The notes below the pieces were generated by a model. That model was not told the origin of the DNA. It was given only the letters and a program-made list of their open reading frames with translations, and searched no databases. The translations under genes were made by a program, and so were the position numbers. Positions 14,959 through 28,008 of a stretch of 64,000 nucleotides of DNA are shown here, in pieces. Location: the NCBI GenBank assembly GCA_964474045.1, contig CAYYRC010000003.1, positions 87,012 through 151,011 of the forward strand, read 5' to 3'. This DNA is from JACJWR01 sp964474045. GTDB taxonomy: Bacteria; Actinomycetota; Actinomycetes; S36-B12; UBA10799. Position 1 is the stretch's first letter. Every line of letters begins with the position of its first letter.

Positions 14959-16425
14959 TCAGTTGCCGCTCAACTCCAGCCACTGGGTCGTGCGGACGAT
15001 CGTCGACAGCGGGAACTCGGTGCTGGAGTCGTAGGAGACCTTGACACCCTGCAGTGTGTTCCCCCCGGCCGCCGGGCAGTTGCCAGACGTCAGGACCGAC
15101 CCGACGATCGTGCTCGACGACGTCGCCCAGTCGATGCGGTCGCCGGCCGCCACCACCCCGCGGCCGATCAGGTCGTTAGCCTCGCCGTAGATCGTGCCGT
15201 CGGCGAGGAAGATGACGCCCGGCAGGTAGTTGCTGATGGCGCTGAGCTTCCAGGTCAGGTTGCCGCCGGACTTGCCACAGGTCAGCGCATTGTTCGGGTC
15301 GCCGCTCGGGTTGGCCTCGACCACGACGGAGATGGGGGCCGGCGTCGCCTTCTTGTTCGCACCGCCCAGCTCGGCGTTGGCCTGATAGACGTAGTAGGCC
15401 CCGGGGTAGTCGGTCCCGCTCACCGGCGCGAACTTCCAGGTCGCCTGCAGCGTCCCGGCGTCCACCAGTGTCCAGCCGCGGTAGGAGCCGGCGGCGGAAA
15501 GCACCGTGCCGGCGCACGGTTGCTTGCCCACCGGATCGGGGCTGTGCACCGTCCCGTCCGGACAGAGGTCGAACCATGCCGACTTGGTCGACGAGGCCAG
15601 GCCGCGGTAGAGCGCCCGCGCGCTCACGACGGGGATCGCGACCGGCGGGGCCTCGGCATCGCAGGTGCCGGTGATCTTGTTGTTCGGGCAGGTGCCCGAC
15701 TTGTCGTTGGTGCCCGACGCCGACAGGCTGCCGTTGACGATCAGGGAGTTGTTGCCCGCAAAGATGTTGTTGTTGCTGTGCACGTCGGCGCTAGTCGCGA
15801 TGGAGTCGGCGTTCAGGTTGACCTCGACGCTGCCGCTGAAGTCCAGGCTCCCCTCGGTGAGCACCGCCTGCGTGGGCTTATAGGGGCTGAACAGGTATTC
15901 GGCACGCACCACGCGGTCGCCGTGCTCCGCCGCCGTGCGCGACGGCGACCAGCCGCGCGAGTACACCACTGGCATGGGGGTGCCGATCGAGTCCAGCGCC
16001 CGGAAGGTGATGTACTCCCCCTGGCCGCCCTTGACGATGCAGGAGGCGGGCATGGTGTCGATCACCGACTCCACCCAGGCCCGCTCCGCCGCCGCGCTGG
16101 GCAGCGCGTTGGAGGCCCAGGTCCACTCGGCCGCACACTCGGCGGGCGAGGTGTAGACCAGGCCCTGGTCATTGGCCGACTGGATCGCGGCAAGCGTCTG
16201 GTCGATACCCGCCTCGGCGGTGGCCAGCGAGGCCTCGTACTGAACATGCCGCCGCGCCGAGCCCAGCGAGTTGACCGCAACTGTGACGCTGAGCGCCACC
16301 ACGATCATGAGGAAGGTGGCGAGCCCGAGCACCAGGATCATCCCGATGCCGTCGTCCGCCCCGGCGGCGCGGCGCGCGCCGGCCGTCCTACGAGCGACGA
16401 AGGCGATGGGGCCGCGAGCTCTCAT
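14959..16425 (-). CDS. PilX-like pilus-associated protein with large C-terminal domain
   Basis: The 488-residue protein has a short basic N-terminus, one strong hydrophobic helix (about residues 27-50, GMILVLGLATFLMIVVALSV) and a long Ser/Asn/Gly-rich extracellular part. The hydrophobic segment lacks the Glu5 and the Gly/Phe cleavage pattern of true pilins. That matches actinobacterial PilX-type proteins encoded after the minor pilins. GGAGGTG precedes the ATG at 16425, which rejects the long open frame upstream. It sits between the pilin chimera and pilD. Confidence 0.75.
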   Translation of the reverse strand: MRARGPIAFVARRTAGARRAAGADDGIGMILVLGLATFLMIVVALSVTVAVNSLGSARRHVQYEASLATAEAGIDQTLAAIQSANDQGLVYTSPAECAAEWTWASNALPSAAAERAWVESVIDTMPASCIVKGGQGEYITFRALDSIGTPMPVVYSRGWSPSRTAAEHGDRVVRAEYLFSPYKPTQAVLTEGSLDFSGSVEVNLNADSIATSADVHSNNNIFAGNNSLIVNGSLSASGTNDKSGTCPNNKITGTCDAEAPPVAIPVVSARALYRGLASSTKSAWFDLCPDGTVHSPDPVGKQPCAGTVLSAAGSYRGWTLVDAGTLQATWKFAPVSGTDYPGAYYVYQANAELGGANKKATPAPISVVVEANPSGDPNNALTCGKSGGNLTWKLSAISNYLPGVIFLADGTIYGEANDLIGRGVVAAGDRIDWATSSSTIVGSVLTSGNCPAAGGNTLQGVKVSYDSSTEFPLSTIVRTTQWLELSGN

Positions 16426-16445
16426 GATCGGTTCACCTCCAGGTC

Positions 16446-17321
16446 CTAGGCCACGTTCCGCAGCCGGCTGGAGAAAGACACCTGCCGGCTCTTGGTGCCC
16501 GTCGTGGTGATGGCGTCGTAGGTGGTGGTGGTCGTGATGAGCCGCACCAGGCCCGCGCTGGTGACGCTGAGCGGCACCGGCAGGCTGCCGGCGCAGCTGG
16601 TGGCGTTGGGGTCGCCGGCCTGCGTCCAATAGCAGAAGGCCAGGTTGGTGATCAAGGTCCGGGCCTGGATCTTCGGCTGCCCTCCCTCGGTCTGACGGAG
16701 CACGTTGTAGTGCCCGGTGCTGTCCGTCGTGAACTTGTTGAGCGCCTTCAAGGCGCCGTCCGCGTGCGAGCCGAAGGCCGTCACCCCCAGCACCGGCAGC
16801 AGCATCGGCAGCGCCGCGAACACCCCCAGCATGATGGCGGCCTCCACCTTCGCGGAGTCCGGCGCCTGGGAAACGGTCACGACGTGCGCCCCGGCCAGGA
16901 TCATCACCAGCGTTGAGGCGTTGGACAGCATGGCCATGAAGCCCACAGCGACGAAGTCGATGGTGCGCGCATTGGCAAGCCGCCGCTGCCACTTGTTGGG
17001 CCCGCCGGCCGCCGGCTTGGGATGGCGCGCCCGAATCACCTGACGCACCGCCAGCGCCAGCAGGACCGCGGCGAATACCAGCTTGACGATCCGGGAGCCC
17101 ATCGACTGATGCCCGGTACCGGCATCGCCGAGGTTGCCGAAGATGGTGACGCTGAGCCACACGAACAGGATCGTGAACGCCACCCCGCCCAGGGTGAAGG
17201 CCCACGCGCGGATCAGCGGCTTGTGGGCCCCGGCGAGGATCAGCAGCACGATCGTCAGGACGGTCGGGCTGATGGCGGCCGCGATCGCGAACGGCAGCAC
17301 CTGTGCCAGCAGAGCGTTCAC
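16446..17321 (-). CDS. Chimera: GAP-family membrane protein fused to the C-terminal part of a minor pilin (PilW-like)
   Basis: Residues 1-195 read as a GAP/Sap-type membrane protein: ISPTVLTIVLLILAG, AWAFTLGGVAFTILFVWL and four to five helices. From about residue 197 (near base 16733) the sequence switches to a Thr/Ser/Asn-rich soluble tail: TTDSTGHYNVL, ITNLAFCYW and a C-terminal KSRQVSFSSRLRNVA. That is the style of actinobacterial minor pilins. The GAP C-terminal helices and the pilin N-terminus with its cleavage site are both missing. The next gene downstream is the PilX-like gene, where a pilW would be expected to precede it. This looks like a deletion fusion; whether it is expressed or functional is unknown. 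Confidence 0.7.
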   Translation of the reverse strand: MNALLAQVLPFAIAAAISPTVLTIVLLILAGAHKPLIRAWAFTLGGVAFTILFVWLSVTIFGNLGDAGTGHQSMGSRIVKLVFAAVLLALAVRQVIRARHPKPAAGGPNKWQRRLANARTIDFVAVGFMAMLSNASTLVMILAGAHVVTVSQAPDSAKVEAAIMLGVFAALPMLLPVLGVTAFGSHADGALKALNKFTTDSTGHYNVLRQTEGGQPKIQARTLITNLAFCYWTQAGDPNATSCAGSLPVPLSVTSAGLVRLITTTTTYDAITTTGTKSRQVSFSSRLRNVA

Positions 17322-17360
17322 GACTCCGAGTCTGGCACCGATGCGCCCGTCGGTGTCGCG

Positions 17361-18470
17361 CTAGCCGGCATCCGTGGCGGCCCAGCGCCGATCGAGGCCG
17401 CCCAGCTTCCAGATCAGCAGCGCCACCACCCACGTGACCACGAACACTCCCACGATCACGAAGCCGATGTTGTCCATGTTGATGGCGGACACCCACGCGA
17501 GAGGGCCCGTCGTGGCACCAACCTCGTCTGCGACGAGCCCGAGTATCTCGACCATCCCGATCACCAGGGCGACGAAGACCGACAGCCCCGTGATGACGAT
17601 GTTGTAGAACAGTTTGCGCATTGGGTTAGCGAATGCCCAGCCGTACGCGACGTTCATGAAGGCACCGTCGATGGTGTCCAGCAGCGTCATGCCCGCGGCG
17701 AACAGAATCGGCAGCACCAGGATCGCGTACCAGGGCAGTGCCAGCGCCGCGGCCCCGCCGGCCAGCACGAGCAGCGCGATCTCGGTAGCGGTGTCGAATC
17801 CCAGGCCGAACAGCAGACCGAGCGGGTACATGTCGCGTGGCCGTCGGATCGCCTTCGACACCCCGCGCAGGATGCGGGCCAAGAACCCCCGGCTGTCCAG
17901 GTGCTCCTCGAGCTCGGACTCCCCCACCTCGCCGGAGCGGACTCCGCGGTAGACCCTGACGATGCGCAGGAGGATCACAAGGTTGATCAAACCGATGGCG
18001 ATCAGGAAGAACCCCGAAACGGCAGTGCCCACGAACCCGAACACGGTCTGCAGCACCGATGAGGCGTTCGACACCTGCCCAACCAGCGCCCGCACGCCCA
18101 TCGACAGCAGCAGCACCAGGGCGAACACGACGCTGGAGTGGCCGAGGGCGAACCAGAAGCCGACGGACACGGGCTTCTGGCCCTCGGACATGAGCTTGCG
18201 GGTGGTGTTGTCAATCGCCGCGATGTGGTCAGCGTCGAAGGCGTGGCGCATGCCCAGGGTGAAAGCCGTGACCCCCAGCCCCACCCCGAACACTCCCGCC
18301 GCGCCGAGGTCGTAATGGGACGGAGCGACCACCCCGAGCAGCAGGCCCCAGCCGACGAGGTTTAGAAGCGCGATGAACCCGCCCATCGCGGCCAGGGTGA
18401 GCCACTCGCTTCGGCCCAGGCTGAAGCCGCCAGTCCCCTCGACGGCGTCCTGGGCGGTGCGGGTGCTCAC
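17361..18470 (-). CDS. NiCoT-family high-affinity nickel/cobalt permease
   Basis: The 369-residue protein has about eight membrane helices. It carries the family signatures RHAFDADHIAAIDN (H-x4-D-H in helix II, metal recognition), FALGHSSVV, LGFDTATE and GMTLLDTIDG. It imports Ni2+ and/or Co2+ with very high affinity; the choice between them cannot be read. A charged loop around residues 185-220 is cytoplasmic. GTG start. A TGCAA-N5-TTGCA palindrome 15 nt upstream may be a metalloregulator site. No urease, hydrogenase or Ni-SOD gene is in the window. Confidence 0.93.
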   Translation of the reverse strand: MSTRTAQDAVEGTGGFSLGRSEWLTLAAMGGFIALLNLVGWGLLLGVVAPSHYDLGAAGVFGVGLGVTAFTLGMRHAFDADHIAAIDNTTRKLMSEGQKPVSVGFWFALGHSSVVFALVLLLSMGVRALVGQVSNASSVLQTVFGFVGTAVSGFFLIAIGLINLVILLRIVRVYRGVRSGEVGESELEEHLDSRGFLARILRGVSKAIRRPRDMYPLGLLFGLGFDTATEIALLVLAGGAAALALPWYAILVLPILFAAGMTLLDTIDGAFMNVAYGWAFANPMRKLFYNIVITGLSVFVALVIGMVEILGLVADEVGATTGPLAWVSAINMDNIGFVIVGVFVVTWVVALLIWKLGGLDRRWAATDAG

Positions 18471-18484
18471 CCAGGGAACGTTAA

Positions 18485-18499
18485 TGCAAAAGACTTGCA
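18485..18499. promoter_or_regulatory. Candidate metalloregulator operator upstream of the Ni/Co permease
   Basis: TGCAAAAGACTTGCA is a perfect 5-bp inverted repeat with a 5-nt spacer, 15 nt before the permease GTG. It resembles sites of Fur-family regulators; Streptomyces Nur (nickel) sites have TGCA half-sites at nearly the same spacing, one base different. The binding protein is not identified in the window, so the call is inference from pattern and position. Confidence 0.35.
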
Positions 18500-18540
18500 G
18501 TTACCCATCCGGCGCGAGGTGCGTGCGAGTCCGCACCCCT

Positions 18541-18702
18541 CATCGCAATGCGAAGTGAGGTTTTCAGAGCCGCTTCCGGCGTCGTAGGGCGCAGTCGCAC
18601 CCCGAAGTGAGGTTTACCGGCCTCCGTTACGCCGATAGAACTCACTTTGGGATGCGATCGCTCACCGGGCCGCCCAAATAACTCACTCCGGGACGCGTTG
18701 CC
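18541..18702. repeat. R1 dispersed intergenic repeat, copy 2
   Basis: This is the best-conserved copy. Forward units with GCGAAGTGAGGTTTT (from 18550) and CCGAAGTGAGGTTT (from 18602), inverted units with AACTCACTTTGGGATGCGATC (about 18639) and AACTCACTCCGGGACGCG (about 18679). Forward units are 52 nt apart, as in the other copies. It occupies the divergent promoter region between the Ni/Co permease and the regulator gene. In the rest of this 342-nt gap I see only the candidate operator and a TTTGGAG ribosome site before the regulator. Confidence 0.78.
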
Positions 18703-18812
18703 AACCGCTGGAACGGTCGGCGGCCGGCGGCATCGCTGCCACGCCACCCCCAATCCCCTCTCGCGGGTGCGACCATTGTCAGCACTTTCCAGTCGGCTGC
18801 TACTTTGGAGTC

Positions 18813-19379
18813 GTGGCCACGTCCGGCGTCCTGTCCCATCCCGTCCGGCTGCGCATCGTCCTCGCCCTGGTGGGCGAACGGCAGGCGACCACGGCGGACC
18901 TCGCTGCCGAGATGCCCGACGTGACCACGGCCACGCTCTACCGCCACGTCGCCGCGCTCGTCGATGCCGGCGTCATCGACGTCGTGTCCGAGCGGCGGGT
19001 GCGGGGCGCGGTCGAGCGCACGTTCGCGTTGCGCCAGGGATCAGCCATCGTGGACAGCCTTGCGGCGGCGAACATGACTCCCGAGGACAAGGCCGCCGCC
19101 TTCGGCGTCTTCGCCGCAGGTCTGATCGCCGCCTACAACGGGTGGCTCGCGCAGGAGAGCGACGAGGCGCCTGCCCCACTCTTCAACGCCACCGACGAGT
19201 GGCACGTCCTGCGCACCCAGCCCAAACTGCAGGCCGGGTATCGCGCGACCGCGATGTACCTCGACGAGAGCGACATCATCGCCCTCGCGCTGCGGGTGCG
19301 CGAGGCCATCGCCCCGTACCAGGTGCCGGCCGAGGGCAAGCGCCGCGTGCTGTTCAGCTCGGTCTTCATCCCGACCTGA
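18813..19379 (+). CDS. ArsR/PadR-like winged-helix transcriptional regulator
   Basis: The 188-residue protein begins with a winged helix (SHPVRLRIVLALVGER...TTADLAAEMPDVTTATLYRHVAALVDAGVI) typical of the ArsR-like HTH_20 group. A C-terminal helical domain of about 100 residues probably dimerises. There is no Cys-rich metal site, so metal sensing in the classic ArsR way is unlikely. The GTG start is supported by TTTGGAG 6 nt upstream. It is divergent from the Ni/Co permease and convergent with the glucanase gene, so either could be a target. The ligand is not known. Confidence 0.75.
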   Translation: MATSGVLSHPVRLRIVLALVGERQATTADLAAEMPDVTTATLYRHVAALVDAGVIDVVSERRVRGAVERTFALRQGSAIVDSLAAANMTPEDKAAAFGVFAAGLIAAYNGWLAQESDEAPAPLFNATDEWHVLRTQPKLQAGYRATAMYLDESDIIALALRVREAIAPYQVPAEGKRRVLFSSVFIPT

Positions 19380-19410
19380 GCCACCGCGCCAATCCTGTCA
19401 CCGCCGGCGA

Positions 19411-21975
<2,565 letters not shown>

Positions 21976-22076
21976 GGGTCGCTCCCTTGCCTCGGTGCCC
22001 ACGGAGCAGCGCCCACCCGTGGTCGGAGTGCTCCGCCCTGATGCGCTAGGGCCTGGTCATTGCTTGCGCGTTCGCA

Positions 22077-22105
22077 ACTATTCCTGCGGCCCTTATCATT
22101 GTCAA
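22077..22105 (-). promoter_or_regulatory. Candidate sigma70-type promoter of the glucanase gene
   Basis: On the minus strand TTGACA (22105-22100), a 17-nt spacer and AATAGT (22082-22077) lie about 100 nt before the glucanase ATG. The -35 box is perfect; the -10 box is a weak match. The remaining stretch up to pilC holds the third R1 copy. Confidence 0.45.
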
Positions 22106-22189
22106 GTCTGCAAGTAGTGGTTCACTCAGAGGGCCGCCGAAGCTTGCCAGATTGAGCCGGGCCGGGCGGTCAGCAGCGAAACCGGCAAT

Positions 22190-22350
22190 TCGCATTGCGA
22201 AGTGTGGTTTTCGAAGGCCCACGCAGCTCCGCTGGCGAGCTTGGCACTCGCTTCTGAGGTTTACGGTCACCAGCAGAGCCGATAAACATCACTTTGGAGC
22301 GCGTCGGCGAAATCGGGCGACGCAAAACCTCACTTACGGATGCGTCCGCC
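22190..22350. repeat. R1 dispersed intergenic repeat, copy 3
   Basis: Forward units begin near 22190 (GCGAAGTGTGGTTTTCG) and 22241 (CTTCTGAGGTTTACGG). Inverted units are near 22278 (ATAAACATCACTTTGGAGCG) and 22319 (AAAACCTCACTTACGGATGCG). Spacing between units (52, 35, 41 nt) matches copies 1 and 2 within one base, while sequence between units differs. It lies about 100 nt past the pilC stop, at the edge of the cargo in the pilus locus. Nothing else is visible in 22351-22452. Confidence 0.75.
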
Positions 22351-22452
22351 GCCCTGCGGGGGCCGGCTCGCAACAGACCTCGGAGCCGGCGCCCCCAAGC
22401 GCAGCAGCCGGCCGGCGGCGAGCCAACCCGGCACGATCGGGTGGCACATCCC

Positions 22453-23670
22453 TTACTTGATCAGGTCGAACACCTTGAAGATCGGCATGTACAACGCGAT
22501 GATCATGGCGCCGATCATGCCGCCGACCACGGCGATCATCAGCGGCTCGATCAGTGACGTCAGCGACTCAGTGGTGGCCTCGACCTCGGCGTCGTAGAAG
22601 TCCGAGATCTTGTGCAGCATCGTGTCGAGCGCGCCGGTGTCCTCGCCGACGGACATCATCTGGACCACCATCGCCGGGAACACCGGGTGGTCGGCCAGGG
22701 GTCTGGCCAGGGGCTCGCCGCGGCGCACGGATTCCTGCACGTCGTTGACGGCGCGCTCGATCACGACGTTGCCCGTGGTCTGGGCGGTGATGTCCAGCGC
22801 CTGCAGGATGGGCACGCCGGAATGAACCATGGTCCCGAGGTTGCGCGTGAAGCGCGAGATCGCGATCTTCTGCGCCAGGCCGCCGAACACGGGCGCCTTG
22901 AGCTTGGCCGGGTCGATGATGGCCCGCACCTTCGGATTGTGCTTGTTGCGGCGCCACCAGAACATGAAGGCGACGAGTCCGATGATGATCACCGGCATCA
23001 TCACCTTGAGCGCCGAGGACAGCATCACGAGGATGCGCGTCGGCAGCGGCAGCTCGCCGCCCAGACTGGCGAACATGTCGGCGAACACGGGCACGATGAA
23101 GAGCAGCATCGCGGTCATCGAGATCAGCGCCATCACGAAGACCACCACCGGGTAGGTCATCGCCGACTTGATCTTGCCGCGCAGCCGAACCTCGGCCTCG
23201 AAGTTGGCCGCCAGCTGCAGCAGCACGCCGTCCAGAAAGCCGCCGACCTCACCAGCCCGGGTCATGTGGATCATGATCGGCGGGAACACGTCGGGGTGTT
23301 GTGCCATCGCGGCCGAGAGCGAGGAGCCACCCTCCACGTCGCTGCGGACCTGGGTCAGCACGGCTTGCAGCGTCTTGCTCTCGCTCTGCTCCTCCAGGAT
23401 GCTCAGCGCGCGCAGCAGCGACAGACCCGAGTTGATCATCACGGCGAACTGCCGCGAGAACACTGCGAGGTCCTTGAGCTTGACGCGCTTCTTCCCGCCG
23501 AAGCTGATGTCCTTCTTCAGCCCGCCGGTCTTGACCTCCTCGAGCGAGATGGGGGCGTAGCCCATGCTCTTGAGCCTGTCCACGACGATGGCTTTGGAGT
23601 CACCGTCGAGGCGCCCCTTGCTGACCTTGCCCTGGCGGTCGCGGACCGCGTACTCGAATGTCGTGGGCAT
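22453..23670 (-). CDS. pilC: Type IV pilus inner-membrane platform protein PilC
   Basis: The 405-residue protein has an N-terminal cytoplasmic domain (FEYAVRDRQGKVSKGRLDG), then two T2SSF repeats (FSRQFAVMINSGLSLLRAL and FTRNLGTMVHSGVPILQAL), with three membrane helices near 170, 220 and 380. It forms the platform that the PilB and PilT motors act on. GGAGG before the ATG, 11 nt after pilT, sets the start. It is complete and ends normally with a hydrophobic helix and FDLIK. Confidence 0.93.
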   Translation of the reverse strand: MPTTFEYAVRDRQGKVSKGRLDGDSKAIVVDRLKSMGYAPISLEEVKTGGLKKDISFGGKKRVKLKDLAVFSRQFAVMINSGLSLLRALSILEEQSESKTLQAVLTQVRSDVEGGSSLSAAMAQHPDVFPPIMIHMTRAGEVGGFLDGVLLQLAANFEAEVRLRGKIKSAMTYPVVVFVMALISMTAMLLFIVPVFADMFASLGGELPLPTRILVMLSSALKVMMPVIIIGLVAFMFWWRRNKHNPKVRAIIDPAKLKAPVFGGLAQKIAISRFTRNLGTMVHSGVPILQALDITAQTTGNVVIERAVNDVQESVRRGEPLARPLADHPVFPAMVVQMMSVGEDTGALDTMLHKISDFYDAEVEATTESLTSLIEPLMIAVVGGMIGAMIIALYMPIFKVFDLIK

Positions 23671-23681
23671 CTGCCGGCCTC

Positions 23682-25196
<1,515 letters not shown>

Positions 25197-25361
25197 GGTG
25201 CTCCTCCGCGGTCCGGCAGCTGAGCGGGCCGCTGGACCCGCCGAGGTGCGTGCACACGGCACGCCCTGCCGGGAGGATCGGCCCGAAGCCGGTCCGACTT
25301 GACTCCTCAGTGTGACACCCCGTCACCGGGGCGTACAGCCGATCGCCACCGGAGAATGCGA

Positions 25362-27029
25362 TCAGACCACGACGCGGAGGACTTCCTCGAGGCTGGTCAG
25401 CCCCTGGGTGACCTTGTGCATCCCGTCGGCCCGCAGATTGATCATGCCCTGCTCACGGGCGACCTGCTCCACATCGGCAGCCGAGGCGCGCTCGGCGGCC
25501 AGGCGCTCGATCTCCGGGGTGACGGGCATGATCTCGTGGATCGCGAGTCGGCCGCGGTAGCCGGTCCGCGAGCACGCCGAGCAACCCACCGGCTGAAAGA
25601 GTTCCGGCAGCGGCTCGCCGTCGCGCCAGGGGAACTTGGCCTCGATGAGCGCCTCCGGCGTGGGGGTGTACGCGCCTCGGCACTTGGTGCACAGCCGCCT
25701 GGCCAGGCGCTGGGCGAGCACGGCGTCCACGGCCGAGCCCACGAGGAAGGGCTCGATGCCCATCTCCACCAGTCGCGTGACGGCGCTGGGCGCGTCGTTG
25801 GTGTGCAGGGTGGTGAGCACCAGGTGGCCGGTCAGCGACGACTCCACCGCGATCTGCGCAGTCTCGTAGTCGCGGACCTCGCCGATGAGGACGATGTCGG
25901 GGTCCGAGCGCAGGATGCTGCGCAGCGCCGCGGCGAAGGTCAGCCCGGCCTTGACGTTCGTCTGCACCTGGTTGATGCCCGCGAGTCGGTACTCCACCGG
26001 GTCCTCGACGGTGATGATGTTCACCTCGGGCCGATTGAGGATGTTCAGCGTCGCATACAGGGTGGTGGACTTGCCCGATCCGGTGGGACCGACCACCAGG
26101 ATCATCCCGTACGGCTTGGTGAAGCTGAGCGAGAACGTGTCGTAGTTGTGGTCGCTGAACCCCAGCTGCTCCAGGCTCAGCATGGCCGTGGAGTTGTCCA
26201 GGATGCGCATGACGACCTTCTCGCCCCACACGGTGGGCAGGGTTGCCACGCGCAGGTCCACCTTGCCGCTCTGGGCGTTGACGCTCAGCCGGCCGTCCTG
26301 CGGGATGCGGCGCTCGGCGATGTTCATGTCCGACATGATCTTCAGGCGGCTGATGACGCCGGACTGGATGGACTTCGGGGAGCGCATGACCTCGTGCAGC
26401 ACCCCGTCGATGCGGAACCGGACGCGCAGGTCGCGCTCGGTGGGCTCTAGGTGGATGTCCGAGGCGCGGTCGTTGATCGCCTGGGTGATGAGCAGGTTGA
26501 CGTACTTGACGATCGGCGCGTCCTCGCTGACCTGCTTGATCGTCGAGAGGTCCTCGAACTCCTCCTCGTCGGCGTCGATCGCCAGGCTGATGTCGTCGAG
26601 CTCGCCCTCTGATCGGTAGTGGCGGTTGATCGCGCCGGCGATGTCGCCGCGGGTGGCGACTCCGGCGCGGATCTCGCGTCCGGCGCTGGAGCGCACGTCG
26701 TCGAGCGCCACGACGTTGGACGGGTCGGCCATGGCGACGACCAGCTTCTCGCCCTCGAAGCCGACGGGGATGAGCGAGTACCGCCGGCAGAGCGAGCCGG
26801 GCACCGCGGAGATGGCGGCGCCGTCGATCGTCATCTCGGCGAGCTCGAAGAACTGCATGCCGAGCTGGCTGGCGACGAGCTGGACGAGGGTGCCCTCGCT
26901 GACGACGCCGCGCTCCACCAGGATCTGGCTGAGGGCCCGGCCGGACTGCTGGCTCTCGGCCTGGGCGGCGGCCAGGTCCTGCTGGGCGGCCAGGCCGTTG
27001 GCGAGGAGGTAGTCGGCGAGTTGCGGCAC
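25362..27029 (-). CDS. pilB: Type IV pilus assembly ATPase PilB
   Basis: The 555-residue protein has an N-terminal GspE/MshEN domain (QILVERGVVSEGTLVQLVASQLG), then the AAA-like motor with Walker A GPTGSGKST, Asp box, Walker B GEVRDYET and His box TLHTNDA. A four-cysteine zinc site follows (CTKCRGAY ... CSACSRTGYRGR), which marks the assembly ATPase. It drives pilin polymerisation. It is the first gene of the pilus block and is separated from pilT by 165 nt. Confidence 0.95.
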   Translation of the reverse strand: MPQLADYLLANGLAAQQDLAAAQAESQQSGRALSQILVERGVVSEGTLVQLVASQLGMQFFELAEMTIDGAAISAVPGSLCRRYSLIPVGFEGEKLVVAMADPSNVVALDDVRSSAGREIRAGVATRGDIAGAINRHYRSEGELDDISLAIDADEEEFEDLSTIKQVSEDAPIVKYVNLLITQAINDRASDIHLEPTERDLRVRFRIDGVLHEVMRSPKSIQSGVISRLKIMSDMNIAERRIPQDGRLSVNAQSGKVDLRVATLPTVWGEKVVMRILDNSTAMLSLEQLGFSDHNYDTFSLSFTKPYGMILVVGPTGSGKSTTLYATLNILNRPEVNIITVEDPVEYRLAGINQVQTNVKAGLTFAAALRSILRSDPDIVLIGEVRDYETAQIAVESSLTGHLVLTTLHTNDAPSAVTRLVEMGIEPFLVGSAVDAVLAQRLARRLCTKCRGAYTPTPEALIEAKFPWRDGEPLPELFQPVGCSACSRTGYRGRLAIHEIMPVTPEIERLAAERASAADVEQVAREQGMINLRADGMHKVTQGLTSLEEVLRVVV

Positions 27030-27108
27030 CGTCGCTCCCTTCCTGCTCGAGCCGGCGGCCGGACTGGCCCGTAAGGACTATCGCCCGGCTATCGCCCGGA
27101 CTTGAACG

Positions 27109-27993
27109 CTACTCCGACAACGCCCGCCGCATCAGGTCCACGTCGGGATCCAAACCGGTCATGAGGCGCACCTGCTCGGCAGCTTGCAGCAGGAGCATCT
27201 CGCTGCCCGGCACCACCGGACCGTCCCAGGCGTCGGCCAGCCGTGTCGGCCAGGGCGCGTAGACGACATCGAGCAGCACGCCTGCGCCGCCTGCGAGCCG
27301 CAGCTCGGACAGGAACTCGGCCGCGCTCGCGGGCAGTGTGCTGATGACGACGTCGGCCCCTGCGACGCCGGCGCGCACGGCGGCGGCGTCCGAGGTACCC
27401 AGAGCCCTCGTGGCCACGCTCCCCAGGGCCTCCGCCACCTCCGCTACCTCTTGGGCGGCTGCCGTCCGTCGCGCCATCACCAGCACGCTTTCGGCGCCCA
27501 GGTCGACGGCGGCCGCCGCCGCCGACCGCGCGGTCGCCCCGGCGCCCAGGATCGCCACCGATGCCGGCGCAAACCCGCCGGGCAGGTGCGGCGCCACGGC
27601 CGCGACGATCCCCGCCACGTCGGTGTTGTACCCGCGCACGGTCCCATCGAAGGTCGGCGCCCCGGGCAGCACGACGGTGTTGACCGAGGACGTCGCCATG
27701 GCGGGCGGATCCAGCCAGTCCAGCAGCGGGATGACGGCTTGCTTGAGCGGCATCGTCAGCGACAGCCCGGCCCATTCCGGTCCGAGCGCGGCCACGAAGG
27801 GCGCCAACCCGGCCTCAGCCACGTCGATGGCGTCGTAGGACCACCGGTCCAGTCCGAGGCCCCGATACGCCGCCCTGTGCAGCGCCGGGGACTTGGAGTG
27901 CGCGATGGGGCTGCCGAGCACGGCCGCCCGCAGACGACGCCCCCCGCCGCCCGACGACTGTGTGTCGGCCGACGACGGGGCTGCGTCATTCAT
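27109..27993 (-). CDS. aroE: Shikimate dehydrogenase
   Basis: The 294-residue NADP-dependent enzyme reduces 3-dehydroshikimate to shikimate. It has SPIAHSKSPALH at the substrate site, LTMPLK with the catalytic Lys (the usual Asn-Val-Thr is Ser-Leu-Thr here), VNTVV, GYNTD with the catalytic Asp, and a Rossmann GAGATARSA. The pilus block separates it from the other aro genes at 8021-11321. The first 20 residues are a non-conserved Ser/Gly-rich tail. Confidence 0.9.
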   Translation of the reverse strand: MNDAAPSSADTQSSGGGGRRLRAAVLGSPIAHSKSPALHRAAYRGLGLDRWSYDAIDVAEAGLAPFVAALGPEWAGLSLTMPLKQAVIPLLDWLDPPAMATSSVNTVVLPGAPTFDGTVRGYNTDVAGIVAAVAPHLPGGFAPASVAILGAGATARSAAAAAVDLGAESVLVMARRTAAAQEVAEVAEALGSVATRALGTSDAAAVRAGVAGADVVISTLPASAAEFLSELRLAGGAGVLLDVVYAPWPTRLADAWDGPVVPGSEMLLLQAAEQVRLMTGLDPDVDLMRRALSE

Positions 27994-28008
27994 TGGCAGT
28001 CCGGGCTG

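Noticed and set aside
16426..17496. Upstream extension of the PilX-like frame across the chimera gene
   Set aside because: GGAGGTG and an ATG at 16425 give a family-like start, and the extension is the wrong frame of the GAP/pilin gene.
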